Shown: in pieces, positions 1 through 8,529 of the stretch
Position numbering within the stretch: position 1 is the stretch's first letter
Layout: every line of letters starts with the position of its first letter
NCBI RefSeq assembly: GCF_011772445.1
Contig: NZ_WVZN01000049.1
Coordinates: forward strand, 1 to 64,000
Source of the DNA: Hydrogenophaga sp.
GTDB lineage: Bacteria; Pseudomonadota; Gammaproteobacteria; Burkholderiales; Burkholderiaceae_C
Direction of reading: 5' to 3'
Length of the DNA stretch: 64,000 nt
Program-made: the position numbers and the translations under genes
The notes under the pieces: model-generated
Databases searched by the model: none
Seen by the model: only the letters and a program-made list of their open reading frames with translations
Told to the model about the DNA's origin: nothing

Positions 1-381
1 CCCTTCATCGCGTGCGCCCTGGCCGCCGCGCTGGACGCGTTGCCGCCGTCGCTGGCGCAGGCGGCGGCCACGCTGGGCGCCTCGCCCGCGCGCGTGGCCT
101 GGCGCGTGAGCTTGCCGCTGGTGGCGCCCGCGCTGCGGCGCGGCACCGCCTTCGCCGCCGCCACCATGCTGGGCGAGTTCGCGGTCTCGCTGTTCCTCAC
201 GCGGCCCGAATGGCTCACGCTCACCACACTGATCCACCAACGCCTGGGCCGCCCGGGCGAGACCAACCTGCAGGCCGCACTGGTGCTGGCGCTGCTGCTG
301 CTGGCGCTCGCCCTGGCGGCCTTCGCGCTCATTGAAGGCGGCGCGCGCCGCCAGACGCCACCCCATGCTCGAACTGCGTGA
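1..381 (+). CDS. ABC transporter permease, C-terminal part (cut by window edge)
   Basis: The reading frame is already open at the first base and ends in TGA at 379-381, so only the C-terminal 126 residues of an inner-membrane permease are visible. The permease signature (EAA loop) is clear around window residues 20-48: Ala-rich, LGAS, then VSLPLVAPALRRG. It is followed by hydrophobic segments, including a long Leu/Ala-rich last helix near residues 92-112. The EAA loop docks onto the ATPase, which is encoded by the next gene; the two overlap by 17 bases. The arrangement matches Fe(III)/thiamine/sulfate-type importers. The substrate-binding protein lies outside the window, so the substrate is unknown. 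Confidence 0.85.
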   Translation, partial: PFIACALAAALDALPPSLAQAAATLGASPARVAWRVSLPLVAPALRRGTAFAAATMLGEFAVSLFLTRPEWLTLTTLIHQRLGRPGETNLQAALVLALLLLALALAAFALIEGGARRQTPPHARTA

Positions 382-1009
382 CATCCACCTGCGCTGGGAC
401 CGGCGCCCGTTGCTCGACGGCGTGAACCTGCGCGTGGACGCGGGCCAGACCGTGGCGCTGCTCGGGCCCTCGGGCAGCGGCAAGAGCACGCTGCTCAAGG
501 TCGTGGCGGGCATCGAGACGCCCGAACGGGGCAGCGTGTGGTTCGACGGCGAGGACATCACGCGCACGCCGCCGCACCGGCGCGGCTTCGCGCTGATGTT
601 CCAGGACTTCGCCCTGTTCCCGCACCTGGACGTGCGCGACAACGTGGCCTTCGGCCTCATCGAGCAGCGCGTGCCCCGGCGCGAGGCGCGCGAGCGCGCG
701 CAGGCCCTGCTCACGCGCTTCGGGCTGGGGGCGCACGCCCAGGCGCGCGTGTGGACGCTATCGGGCGGCGAGCAGCAGCGCGTGGCGCTGGCGCGTGCGC
801 TCATCACGCAACCGCGCGCCTTGTTGCTGGACGAACCCTTCTCCGCGCTGGACGCCACGCTGCGCGAGCAACTGCGCGCCGAGTTCCGCGAGCGCATCGC
901 CGAGGCCGGCATGGCGGCCATCCTCGTGACGCATGACGAGGCCGAGGCGCGCGCGATGGCGCAGCGGGGCTGGGGGCTGGACCAGGGGCAGTTGCGCCCA
1001 CTGTGGTGA
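365..1009 (+). CDS. ABC transporter ATP-binding protein (short Fe/thiamine type)
   Basis: A 214-residue ATPase that powers the importer whose permease precedes it. Visible motifs are Walker A GPSGSGKST (about residues 33-41), a Q-loop in MFQDFALFPHL, the signature LSGGEQQR, Walker B ALLLDEPFSALD and the switch histidine in LVTHDEAEA. The ATG at 365 is preferred over the in-frame ATG at 332 because it opens directly into the conserved MLELRDIHLRW start and leaves only a 17-base overlap with the permease, typical of coupled ABC genes. The protein ends soon after the H-loop and lacks the C-terminal regulatory domain of FbpC/PotA, so it resembles ThiQ in length. The substrate is not assignable from this alone. 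Confidence 0.88.
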   Translation: MLELRDIHLRWDRRPLLDGVNLRVDAGQTVALLGPSGSGKSTLLKVVAGIETPERGSVWFDGEDITRTPPHRRGFALMFQDFALFPHLDVRDNVAFGLIEQRVPRREARERAQALLTRFGLGAHAQARVWTLSGGEQQRVALARALITQPRALLLDEPFSALDATLREQLRAEFRERIAEAGMAAILVTHDEAEARAMAQRGWGLDQGQLRPLW

Positions 1010-1089
1010 GCCCAGCCGCGCCTTCACCTCTCAGCGTGGTGAGCTAAGCTGTGCCCGCACCCGATCGGGGTGGTCACCGGAGCACGCGC

Positions 1090-1434
1090 ATGGGCTGGTT
1101 TTCCAAGGCACCCACGGGGTTCTTCCTCAGCACCACCACGCCGCCGGGCGTGGAACGCGGCCAGATGCTGGGCGTGGTGCATGGCGAGGCCATCATCGGC
1201 GCCAACATCTTTCGCGACATGTTCTCCTCCATCCGCGACGTGGTGGGCGGCCGCGCGGGCGGCTACGAACGGGCCCTGTCGGGCGCGCGCGACGCGGCCG
1301 TCGAGGACCTCATCGAATCCGCCAAAGAACTTGGCGCCAACGGCGTCATCGGCATCGACTTCGACTACGAGGTGCTCGGCGAGGCCAACGGGATGATGAT
1401 GGTCGCGGTGAGCGGGACGGCGGTGAAGCTGTGA
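1090..1434 (+). CDS. YbjQ/UPF0145 (DUF74) family protein
   Basis: A 114-residue protein of the YbjQ family, small proteins proposed to form pentameric rings and sometimes annotated as heavy-metal binding. The family core is visible: STTTPPGVERGQMLGVVHGE near the N-terminus, a central RDVVGGRAGGYE segment, then a helix with AVEDLIESAKELGANGVIGIDFDYE and a closing strand MMMVAVSGTAVKL. The ATG at 1090 is chosen over an in-frame GTG at 1051 because GGAG lies 7 bases before it and the length then matches the family. It stands alone between the ABC genes and a convergent GST. No biochemical role is established. Confidence 0.85.
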   Translation: MGWFSKAPTGFFLSTTTPPGVERGQMLGVVHGEAIIGANIFRDMFSSIRDVVGGRAGGYERALSGARDAAVEDLIESAKELGANGVIGIDFDYEVLGEANGMMMVAVSGTAVKL

Positions 1435-1639
1435 CGCAGAAGGATGAGATGCGCGCCGGCCTGCTCGAAACGCGCCGCGTGGAACACGGCGCTTCACTGG
1501 GCGACCAGGCGCGCACGCATGAAGTGCTGCTGAAGGACGTCATCCGGGGTCTGGACGACGTGGATGCGGGGTGTGTGGTGCCCGCAGCCCGTGCCTTGCT
1601 GATGCTCCGCCAGCGTCGCCCCGGCGCCGCTGGTTAAGT

Positions 1640-2239
1640 TCAGCCCGCTTGCATCGCCGGCCGCGCCTGCACCCGCGCCAGCCAGGCCTGCACGTTCGGG
1701 TGCTTGTCGACCGGCGCGCCGATGTAGGCGCTGTAGCCGATCACCGAACCCACCGACAGGTCCACCAGCGAGTACGCCTCGCCCAGCATCCAGGGCTGCT
1801 TCGCCAGGCGCGCGTCGAGCAGCGCCAGCAATTGGTCCAGGGCCCGGTAGCCCGCCTGGCCGTGCGCATCGTCCGGCGTGCCCATGTCGCGCGCGGCCTG
1901 CAGGCGGATGAGTTGCGCGCCATAAGTGACGTAGGCCCAGGTGCACCACGAGAACGCCTGCAACTGCGCGGGCGTGCCCGGCGCCGGCCACAGGCCGTTC
2001 TTCACACCGTACCGCTCGCCCAGCCACAGCTCCATGGCCAGGGCCTCGAACATCGGTGCGCCGTCCACGGTCATCGTGGGCACCTTGCCGTTGGGGTTGA
2101 GGGCCAGGAAGCCGGGGCGGCGCTGTTCGCCGGTGGTGATGTCGACCTTCACGCGCTCGTGCGGCACACCCAGTTCGGCGAGGGCGCAGGCGATGGGGGT
2201 GGCGCTGGACATGGGGTGCCAGTAGAGGACGAGGGACAT
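1640..2239 (-). CDS. Glutathione S-transferase family protein
   Basis: A 199-residue cytosolic GST. The N-terminal thioredoxin-like domain (about residues 1-82) has a short MSLVLYWHPMSSATP start with a Ser-rich glutathione-site loop, and NPNGKVPTM carrying the conserved cis-proline. The C-terminal all-helical domain follows, with LGEAYSLVDLSVGSVIGY containing the conserved N-capping S/D motif. The start at 2239 is chosen because longer upstream frames have no family similarity. It is divergent from the WYL regulator at 2358, sharing a 118-base intergenic region, so that regulator may control it. The substrate is unknown. Confidence 0.88.
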   Translation of the reverse strand: MSLVLYWHPMSSATPIACALAELGVPHERVKVDITTGEQRRPGFLALNPNGKVPTMTVDGAPMFEALAMELWLGERYGVKNGLWPAPGTPAQLQAFSWCTWAYVTYGAQLIRLQAARDMGTPDDAHGQAGYRALDQLLALLDARLAKQPWMLGEAYSLVDLSVGSVIGYSAYIGAPVDKHPNVQAWLARVQARPAMQAG

Positions 2240-2357
2240 GGCGGGCTCCTGAAGTGAAGGGGTTGAAACCGGGCCGGCCGAGCGCCGGATCCGTGGGACG
2301 GACTGTCGCAGCCATTGCGGACAGAAACAGCCCTCGATAAGAGCTAGAGTGCACCCC

Positions 2358-3329
2358 ATGCTGACCTCGTCCTCCCGATTGCTGAGGCTGCTCTCGCTGC
2401 TGCAGACCCGCCGCCACTGGAGCGGCGCCGAACTGGCCGAGCGGCTGGCGGTGAACCCGCGCACCCTGCGCCGCGACATCGACCGCTTGCGCGAGCTGGG
2501 CTACCCCATCCACGCCAGCAGCGGCGTGGCCGGCGGTTACGCGTTTCGCGCCGGCCAGGCGCTGCCGCCGCTGCTGCTGGACGACGAGGAGGCCCAGGCC
2601 GTGGCCATCGCCCTGCAGACTGCTGCGGCCGGCACGGTAAGCGGGGTCGAGGAGGGCTCGCTGCGCGCGCTGGTGAAGCTGGAGCAGGTGATGCCCGCGC
2701 GCCTGCGCAGGCGCCTGGAGGCGCTGCGTTCGAGCATCCTGCCGCTGGAGAGCCTGCGGCCCACGGTGGACGCGGGGGTGTTGGCCAGCCTGGCGCTGGC
2801 CTGCCGCGACCAGTTGCGCCTGGCCTTCGCCTACCGCGACAGCCGGGGCCAGGACACGGCGCGCACGGTGGAGCCGCAGGGCCTGGTGCACACCGGCAGC
2901 CGCTGGTACCTGGTGGCCTGGGATCCGGCGCGCGAGGACTGGCGCACCTTCCGCCTGGACCGCATCGAGGGCGCGCCCGCTCTGGGCCAGCACTTCGCGC
3001 CGCGCGCGGGGCCTGAAGGCGGAGACCTGCGCGCCTTCGTCTCGCGCTCCATCGGTGTCTCGGCCTACGTGGAGCAGGCGCGCGTGGTGCTGCACAAACC
3101 CCTGGCCGAGATGGCGCGGCAGATTCCGCCCACGGTGGCGCGGCTGGAGCCGCTGGACGACGCGCGCTGCGTGATGCACAGCGGCGCGAACCACCTGGAG
3201 TCGCTGGCCTACTGGCTGATGGCGCTGGACGTGGAGTTCGAGGTGCTGGAGCCGCCCACGCTCAAGGCCCTGCTGGAGAAGGCGAACGCGCGCGTGGCGC
3301 GGGCGCTGGCGCGGTCGGGGAAGCATTGA
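2358..3329 (+). CDS. YafY-type HTH/WYL-domain transcriptional regulator
   Basis: A 323-residue DNA-binding regulator. An N-terminal winged helix (about residues 5-60; LSLLQTRRHWSGAELAERL and NPRTLRRDIDRLRELGYPI) is followed by a linker and a WYL ligand-sensing domain (about 140-230; LVHTGSRWYLVAWDP, TFRLDRIEG). A C-terminal WCX-like segment ends the protein. WYL regulators often sense nucleotides or DNA damage, but many are local regulators of a divergent gene; here the neighbour is a GST, the likely target. ATG 2358 is preferred over GTG 2349. The stop codon lies inside the hairpin at 3322-3347. Confidence 0.85.
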   Translation: MLTSSSRLLRLLSLLQTRRHWSGAELAERLAVNPRTLRRDIDRLRELGYPIHASSGVAGGYAFRAGQALPPLLLDDEEAQAVAIALQTAAAGTVSGVEEGSLRALVKLEQVMPARLRRRLEALRSSILPLESLRPTVDAGVLASLALACRDQLRLAFAYRDSRGQDTARTVEPQGLVHTGSRWYLVAWDPAREDWRTFRLDRIEGAPALGQHFAPRAGPEGGDLRAFVSRSIGVSAYVEQARVVLHKPLAEMARQIPPTVARLEPLDDARCVMHSGANHLESLAYWLMALDVEFEVLEPPTLKALLEKANARVARALARSGKH

Positions 3330-3347
3330 GATAAATAACTCAATGCT
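3322..3347. terminator. Bidirectional hairpin between convergent genes
   Basis: Perfect 9-bp inverted repeat: AGCATTGAG (3322-3330), 8-base A/T loop (3331-3338), CTCAATGCT (3339-3347). It overlaps the stop codon of the WYL regulator and lies just past the 3' end of the convergent transglycosylase gene. There is no strong T-run, so it may be a weak terminator or an RNA-stabilising hairpin for both genes. Confidence 0.55.
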
Positions 3348-3384
3348 GGAAAGCCCGTCGCGGCGTGGCCTGCTGCGCAGGGCC

Positions 3385-4581
3385 TCACCCCCCGCGCAGC
3401 GCCTTCAACAGCTTCTGCCCCGCGCGACCATCGGCCTCCCAACCCAGGCGCGTCTGCTCCGCGCGCACGGCGGTGCGCGTCTTCTCGCCCAGCAGACCGT
3501 CCACCTCGCCGATGTCGTGCCCACGCGCCAGCAACAGGGTCTGCAGCTCGCGGCGCTCGGCGCGTGTCAGGCCCAGGTCGTCGGTGGGCCAGGGCGTCAC
3601 GAAGGGACCGCCGCCGCGCAGGCGGTCGGCCAGGTGGGCGATGGCCAGGCCGTAGCTTTCGGCCGCGTTGTAGCTGTAGATGGCGTCGAAGTTGCGCGTG
3701 ACCAGGAAGGCCGGGCCCTTGGCGCCCGCGGGCGTGAGCAGGCCCAGGCTCAGCTCGGGCGGCACGGGCGTGCCGTCGATGCGCGTCACCCCGCGCGCCG
3801 CCCACTCGGTGCCGGGGCGCTTGGTGCGCCGGCCCTCGCCCAGCACGGAGAAGCCCTCGGGCAGCTTCACCTCGAAGCCCCAGGGCAGGTCGCTGCGCCA
3901 GCCCGCGCGCTGCAGGAAGTGGGCGGTGGAGGCCAGGGCGTCGGGGACGCTGTCGATCAGGTCGGCGCGGCCGTCGCCATCGAAATCCACCGCCAGGCGT
4001 TCGTAGGTGCTGGGCATGAACTGCGTGTGGCCGAAGGCGCCGGCCCAGGAGCCCTGCAGTCGCTCAGGCGGGAAGTGCCCGGCCTGCAGCAGGCGCAGCG
4101 CGGAATAGAACTCGGTGCGGAAGTAGGCCTGGCGCCGGCCGAAGCACGAGAGGGTGGCCAGCGACTGCACGATGGGCGTCTTGCCGAAGCCCTGGCCGTA
4201 GTTGCTCTCCACGCCCCACACGGCCACCACGGTGGCCGGGTCCACGCCGAAGCGCTGCTGCACGCGCTGCAACAGCTCGGCGTTGGCCTGCAGGCGTTGC
4301 GCGCCTTCGTCCACGCGCTGCGGGTCCACCAGCACGGTCAGGTAGTCCCAGATCGGCGTCTTGAACTCGGGCTGCGCGTCCAGGTTGCCGATGACCGACA
4401 TCATGGGCTGCAGGGTGTCGGTGTGGGTGCGGTAGGTGGCCTCGTTCACGCCGTTGGCACGGGCCGTGGGGCGCAGTCCGTCCAGGCACTGGCGAAATTC
4501 CTTGTCGGGTGTCTGGGCGAAGGTGGGGGCGGCCAGGGCGGCCAGAGCGGCCGTGAAGCAGAGGGTGGTGAGTCGTTGCAT
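3385..4581 (-). CDS. Lytic murein transglycosylase, MltB/SLT_2 type, with peptidoglycan-binding domain
   Basis: A 398-residue periplasmic enzyme that cleaves the MurNAc-GlcNAc bond with formation of 1,6-anhydroMurNAc. A cleavable signal peptide (about 1-22, ending APTFA-Q) has no lipobox Cys, so it is soluble rather than lipid-anchored. The SLT_2 domain spans roughly 28-320. The catalytic Glu is in VWGVESNYGQGFG (about E125), with GAFGHTQFMPSTY supporting the active site. The C-terminal 60 residues form a PG_binding_1 domain (LTRAERRELQTLLLARGHDIGEVDGLLGEKT, split here only by reading). The ATG at 4581 gives a normal signal peptide. The gene is convergent with the WYL regulator. Confidence 0.9.
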   Translation of the reverse strand: MQRLTTLCFTAALAALAAPTFAQTPDKEFRQCLDGLRPTARANGVNEATYRTHTDTLQPMMSVIGNLDAQPEFKTPIWDYLTVLVDPQRVDEGAQRLQANAELLQRVQQRFGVDPATVVAVWGVESNYGQGFGKTPIVQSLATLSCFGRRQAYFRTEFYSALRLLQAGHFPPERLQGSWAGAFGHTQFMPSTYERLAVDFDGDGRADLIDSVPDALASTAHFLQRAGWRSDLPWGFEVKLPEGFSVLGEGRRTKRPGTEWAARGVTRIDGTPVPPELSLGLLTPAGAKGPAFLVTRNFDAIYSYNAAESYGLAIAHLADRLRGGGPFVTPWPTDDLGLTRAERRELQTLLLARGHDIGEVDGLLGEKTRTAVRAEQTRLGWEADGRAGQKLLKALRGG

Positions 4582-4628
4582 GGGAATGGGGTCGCCCGGA
4601 GGCGGAAAAGTTCAGGCGGTCGGCCTGT

Positions 4629-5993
4629 TCAGGCGGGCCAGGTGCTGCCGTGCTCCGGCACCAGCGCGGGCCAGCCCAGTTCGTGTTCGATGCGCAGGCG
4701 CAGCCCGTCGGCCGCGTCCATGTCACCGTGCGTGACGAAGGTGCGCCGGGGCGCCCGCGGCAATTGGCGCAGCCAGGCCATCAGTTGATCGGCGTCGGCG
4801 TGCGCGGAACCGGCGGTGAGTTGCACCACCTCGGCCCGCACCGGCCACTGCTGGCCGAAGATGCGCAGGCTGGGGATGCCCGCGGCCAGTTGCGCGCCAC
4901 GCGTGCCGGGGGCCTGGTAGCCGGCGAGCACCACCATCGAACGGTGGTCGCCCAGGTGATGGGTGAGGTGGTGCAGCACGCGCCCGCCGGTGGCCATGCC
5001 GCTCGCCGCCAGGATCACCTTGGGCCCATGGCGCTGGGCGATGGCCTTGGACTGCTCCACGCTGGTGACCATCTGCGCGGTGCGCTCCATCTCGCGGCAC
5101 TCGGCGGCGCTCAGGCGGTGCTGGCCCAGGTGGCGCTCGTACAGCTCCGTGGTCTGCACGGCCATGGGGCTGTCCAGGTACACCGGCAGGCCGCGCGGCA
5201 GATCGCCCCGCGCCTTGAGCCGCGCGATGGCCAGCAACACGGCCTGCGCGCGACCCACCGCGAACACCGGCACCACCGCCGCGCCGCCGCGCGCGGCGGC
5301 GCGCGCCAGCGCCGGGCCGAGTTCACCCAGCAGGTCTTCCTTGGGGTGCAGGCGGTTGCCATAGGTGGACTCGCACAGCACCACGTCGGCCTCGGGCGGC
5401 GCCTCGGGTGGGTGCATCAGCGCGTCGTCGGGCCGGCCGAGGTCGCCGGAGAAGAGGATGCGCCGCCCACCCACCGTCAGCAGCACGCTGGCCGCGCCCA
5501 GGATGTGGCCCGCCCCGCTGAACCGCGCCGTCCAGCCGGGCAGGGGCTCGAAGCTGTCGTGCGCCCCTGCCGTGTGCAGCCGCTTCAGGCTACGGCGCGC
5601 GTCGTCCTCGGTGTACAGGGGCAGGGCGGGGCGGTGCTTGCTGAAGCCCTTGCGGTTGGCGTACGCGGCTTCTTCTTCCTGCAGGTGGCCGCTGTCGGGC
5701 AGCATCACGTGCAGCAGGTCGCGTGTGGCCGGTGTGCACCAGGCCTTGCCCGTGAAGCCGTCCCTGGCCAGCAGCGGGAAGTAGCCGCTGTGGTCGATGT
5801 GCGCATGCGTGAAAAGCACGGCGCCGATCTGGCCCGGCACCACCGGCAGCGGCTCCCGGTTGCGCAGGCGGTACTGCTTGTAACCCTGGAACAGGCCGCA
5901 GTCCACCAGCAGGCGCTGGCCTTCGTGTTCGACGAGGTATTTCGAGCCGGTGACGGTGCCCGCGCCGCCGAGGAATCGGATGCTGACGCCCAT
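4629..5993 (-). CDS. Beta-CASP metallo-beta-lactamase-fold hydrolase (RNA-specificity domain)
   Basis: A 454-residue MBL-fold protein of the beta-CASP group, related to bacterial CPSF73-like exonucleases. The Zn site is visible as FTHAHIDHSG (about H63, H65, D67, H68), FSGAGHILGA and LFSGDLGRP. The beta-CASP insert occupies about residues 180-380 (VVPVFAVGRAQAVLLAI, YLDSPMA), and the RMMBL end has LTAGSAHADADQL and FVTHGDMDAADGLRLRIEHE. Family members act on RNA, but orphan bacterial copies like this are poorly characterised. It lies 47 bases upstream of the transglycosylase on the same strand and 36 bases downstream of the ZIP gene, so a loose operon is possible. Confidence 0.85.
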   Translation of the reverse strand: MGVSIRFLGGAGTVTGSKYLVEHEGQRLLVDCGLFQGYKQYRLRNREPLPVVPGQIGAVLFTHAHIDHSGYFPLLARDGFTGKAWCTPATRDLLHVMLPDSGHLQEEEAAYANRKGFSKHRPALPLYTEDDARRSLKRLHTAGAHDSFEPLPGWTARFSGAGHILGAASVLLTVGGRRILFSGDLGRPDDALMHPPEAPPEADVVLCESTYGNRLHPKEDLLGELGPALARAAARGGAAVVPVFAVGRAQAVLLAIARLKARGDLPRGLPVYLDSPMAVQTTELYERHLGQHRLSAAECREMERTAQMVTSVEQSKAIAQRHGPKVILAASGMATGGRVLHHLTHHLGDHRSMVVLAGYQAPGTRGAQLAAGIPSLRIFGQQWPVRAEVVQLTAGSAHADADQLMAWLRQLPRAPRRTFVTHGDMDAADGLRLRIEHELGWPALVPEHGSTWPA

Positions 5994-6029
5994 GCGGGCA
6001 TCTTAGCCCGGCGCCGCGTGGCACCGGGC

Positions 6030-7028
6030 TCAGGCCAGGGCGCTGTCCAGCCAGATCATGAAGATGAAGCCGGCGAGCAGCGTCGCGCTGGCCGCGCCTT
6101 CGAAGCCGTCGCGGTGCGTCTCGGGAATGATCTCGTGGCTGACCACGAAGATCATGGCGCCGGCGGCCAGCGCCAGGCCCAGCGGGTAGAACACCGGCAC
6201 GCTGCCCAGCACCACCACGCCCAGCAGCGCGCCCAGTGGCTCGGCCAGGCCGGTGAGCGCGGCGACACCCCACGCCTTCGCGGCGCTCAGGCCCAGGGTG
6301 CGCAGCGCCATGGCCACGATCAGCCCCTCGGGCATGTTCTGCAGGCCGATGGCCAGGGCCACGGCGGCACCGTCGTGCACGCTGTCCGCCCCCGCCGGGC
6401 CCGCGTAGGCGGCGCCCACGGCCAGGCCCTCGGGCACGTTGTGGATCATCAGCGCCAGCACCATCAGCCAGGCGCGCTGCGAGGCCGCGTCGCGCGGCAA
6501 CCAGGCGCTGGCGTGCGTGTTCGCCGCCGGGGGCATCACGGCGTGTTCGTGCGGCAGGGCGCGGTCGATGGCGAGCATCAGCCCCATGCCAAGCGCCAGC
6601 CCGGCGCCCGACAGCAGCGCGCTCCAGCCGCCGTCACCCACCAGCGCGCGGCTGGCGTCCAGCGAGGGCAAGAGCAGTGCGAACACCGCCGCCGCCAGCA
6701 TCACCCCGGCCGAGAACGCCATGAAGGCCGACTCCTGCCGCTTGCCGATGCGCTGGACCACGAACACCGGCAGCGCGCCCACGGCCGTGGCAATGGCCGC
6801 CAGCAGCGAGGCCTGCACGCCCGCCACCAGCGCACTGCCACCTTCCACCGCCAGCCACCAGGCACGCGTGGGTGCCCAGAAGGTGGAGCCGGCGGCGATG
6901 CCCGCCATCAGCAGCAGGCCGGCCGCCAGCGCCAGCAGCGCGTTGCGCAGGGCGTGGGCGGGCACCGGCAACTCGAGCTGCTGCAACTGGGCCCAGACGG
7001 GCTGGATCTGACGGATGAGGGCGGGCAT
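6030..7028 (-). CDS. ZIP-family divalent metal transporter
   Basis: A 332-residue inner-membrane transporter of the ZIP family (Zn/Fe/Mn uptake; ZupT relatives). Eight hydrophobic segments are apparent. The metal-conducting helices IV and V carry IHNVPEGLAVGAAYAG and the downstream HEIIPETHRDG; a second NMPEGLIVAMALR stands between them. The variable loop before helix IV has H residues (LPHEHAVMPPAANTH) that could bind metal. I choose ATG 7028 (MPALIRQIQPVW) over 7085 because the first 19 residues of the longer frame are not family-like. The start region is divergent from the GFA gene. Metal specificity cannot be read from sequence. Confidence 0.86.
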   Translation of the reverse strand: MPALIRQIQPVWAQLQQLELPVPAHALRNALLALAAGLLLMAGIAAGSTFWAPTRAWWLAVEGGSALVAGVQASLLAAIATAVGALPVFVVQRIGKRQESAFMAFSAGVMLAAAVFALLLPSLDASRALVGDGGWSALLSGAGLALGMGLMLAIDRALPHEHAVMPPAANTHASAWLPRDAASQRAWLMVLALMIHNVPEGLAVGAAYAGPAGADSVHDGAAVALAIGLQNMPEGLIVAMALRTLGLSAAKAWGVAALTGLAEPLGALLGVVVLGSVPVFYPLGLALAAGAMIFVVSHEIIPETHRDGFEGAASATLLAGFIFMIWLDSALA

Positions 7029-7147
7029 GGGTCGGCTCGATGAAAACACGTGGTCAGTTTGGCAAAAACTATCGGAGATGGCCAATCGATGTTGACAATG
7101 ACGCAGATAGGGCGTGGCTGCGCCATCAACACAAGGAAGGGCAAGCG

Positions 7148-7636
7148 ATGCGACTCAAAGGCTCCTGCCATTGCGGCAAGGTCCGATTCACCGTGGAATC
7201 GCACGAGCCGGTGCCGTTCATGCGCTGCTACTGCTCCGTCTGCCGCAAGACCGCGGGCGCGGGCGGCTACGCCATCAACCTGGGGGCGGCCGTGCAGGGC
7301 ATGAAGGTGAAGGGCAAGCGCCACCTGCGCATCTACCGGGCCCGCCTGCCGGCCGACGATGGCCAGGGCACCCGCAAGAGCAGCGCGCGGCGCTACTTCT
7401 GCGGCCACTGCGGCAGCGCGCTGTGGCTGTGGGACCCGACCTGGCCCGAGCTGGTGCACCCGCACGCCAGCGCGATCGACACGCCGCTGCCCGCGCCACC
7501 AGAGAACGTGCACTGCATGGTGGGCTCGAAAGCGCCCTGGGTGCGGGTGGAAGGCCGGGCCGCAGACCCGCGCTTCGATGGCTACCCCGACCTGTCGCTG
7601 GCCGAATGGCACAGAGACAAGGGCCTGAGCGACTGA
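7148..7636 (+). CDS. GFA (CENP-V/GFA) family Zn-binding protein
   Basis: A 162-residue protein with the glutathione-dependent formaldehyde-activating fold. Zn-binding cysteines are visible as GSCHCGKVRF (residues 6-15), MRCYCSVCRK and YFCGHCGSALW. Named for Gfa, which condenses formaldehyde with glutathione, most members of this superfamily have no proven activity. ATG 7148 is preferred because AAGGAAGGG lies just before it; the upstream in-frame extension to 7040 has no similarity. Its stop is only 4 bases from the stop of the convergent M48 protease gene. Formaldehyde chemistry is of interest because VanAB at 26.7-29.7 kb releases formaldehyde, but no link is shown here. Confidence 0.85.
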   Translation: MRLKGSCHCGKVRFTVESHEPVPFMRCYCSVCRKTAGAGGYAINLGAAVQGMKVKGKRHLRIYRARLPADDGQGTRKSSARRYFCGHCGSALWLWDPTWPELVHPHASAIDTPLPAPPENVHCMVGSKAPWVRVEGRAADPRFDGYPDLSLAEWHRDKGLSD

Positions 7637-7640
7637 GGGG

Positions 7641-8411
7641 TCAGGGTCGGGGGCGGACCGGTGCATCAGGCCCCTGGGGCAAGCCGTTCGCCTGCTCCCT
7701 CGCGCGGTTCAAGCGCTCGTTCAGCGCGGGGTGGGTGGGCGCTGACAGGAGGACCGCACCCGCCAGTGTCGGGGCGTGCAGTTTGACCAGCACGCGCGCC
7801 ATGGCTTGCGGATCACGGCCCGCCAGTCGCAGCAGCGCGATGCCGCGCGCGTCGGCCAGCAATTCCTGTGCGTGCAGCAGTTCGTGGGCGTCATGGGCCA
7901 CGGACGAGTCGGGCCTGATCGTGGCCAGGCGGGCGCGCACCTGGGCGATGCCCGTGCTCGCGTCGCCCACGCGCAATTGCATGTCGCAGGCCTCGGCCAG
8001 CGCGTCGCGCACCTCCACGTGGGCCAGCTCGTGGGCGAGGACGGCCGCCAGTTCGTCCTCGCCGAGGCCGTGGCGCGGGTCAAGGAGGGCGCGGGTGAGG
8101 ATCACCACGCCGTGGTCGGCCGCGAAGGCGTTGAGCTCGCGGTCGTCCAGCACCAGCAGCTTCACGGGCGGGCGTTCGCGCAGGCCCGGCGAGACGGCCA
8201 CCAACTGATCGAGCAGGGTCTGCAGGCGTGCGGGGGGCGCCAGAGCGGGGCGAACCCGCAGCAGCTCGGCGATTTGCGCCTCGTCCAGCGCGCGCTGCTC
8301 GGCGGCGCGGCGCGGGTCGTCGTGGCAGGCCGTTTGCGCGTCAGCAGGCCAGGCGATCCCCCATCCTGCCAGCAGCAGAACCGTTCCCAGGAAACGAGGT
8401 ATACGGTTCAT
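7641..8411 (-). CDS. M48-family metalloprotease, exported
   Basis: A 256-residue Zn metalloprotease. The N-terminal signal peptide (about 1-25, ending PADA-Q) has no lipobox. The catalytic motif HELAH (in LAAVLAHELAHVEV, about residues 133-137) and the downstream ELLADARGIALL region supply Zn ligands, with Glu/Asp near HAQELLADA. The protein is shorter than HtpX and lacks its membrane helices, so it resembles periplasmic Oma1/LoiP/BepA-like proteases without the TPR part. Five direct contacts per family remain to be mapped. An inverted repeat (8421-8439) lies just upstream of its ATG. Its position next to dnaJ may reflect a protein-quality role, but that is inference. Confidence 0.85.
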   Translation of the reverse strand: MNRIPRFLGTVLLLAGWGIAWPADAQTACHDDPRRAAEQRALDEAQIAELLRVRPALAPPARLQTLLDQLVAVSPGLRERPPVKLLVLDDRELNAFAADHGVVILTRALLDPRHGLGEDELAAVLAHELAHVEVRDALAEACDMQLRVGDASTGIAQVRARLATIRPDSSVAHDAHELLHAQELLADARGIALLRLAGRDPQAMARVLVKLHAPTLAGAVLLSAPTHPALNERLNRAREQANGLPQGPDAPVRPRP

Positions 8412-8420
8412 ACGATTTAT

Positions 8421-8439
8421 ACCGTTCGGCAGGAACGGT
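8421..8439. promoter_or_regulatory. Perfect inverted repeat upstream of the M48 protease gene
   Basis: ACCGTTC (8421-8427), spacer GGCAG, GAACGGT (8433-8439). A related GAACCGTTCC word occurs inside the first codons of the protease gene (about 8376-8386). The site lies 10 bases before the ATG at 8411, so it could be an operator or a 5'-UTR hairpin controlling translation. No known regulator family is recognised. Confidence 0.4.
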
Positions 8440-8483
8440 TTGTACGCCGATGGGAAGCGCTTGAAAAGCCCCCTTCGCCAAAG

Positions 8484-8509
8484 AAAAAGCGACGCCGAAG
8501 CGTCGCTTT
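8484..8509 (-). terminator. Rho-independent terminator of the grpE-dnaK-dnaJ cluster
   Basis: Read on the minus strand, a 9-10-bp perfect stem AAAGCGACGC / GCGTCGCTTT is capped by a TTCG tetraloop and followed by TTCTTT. It begins 21 bases after the dnaJ stop codon at 8530. Stem arms are at 8486-8494 and 8501-8509 on the plus strand. A stable UUCG loop with a T-rich tail is a textbook intrinsic terminator. Confidence 0.9.
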
Positions 8510-8529
8510 GTCAGGGGTCGTGGTCCGGA

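Noticed and set aside
1431..1637. Possible 68-codon gene overlapping the YbjQ stop (GTG start)
   Set aside because: No recognisable domain, no Shine-Dalgarno and composition like a chance open frame; left unannotated.
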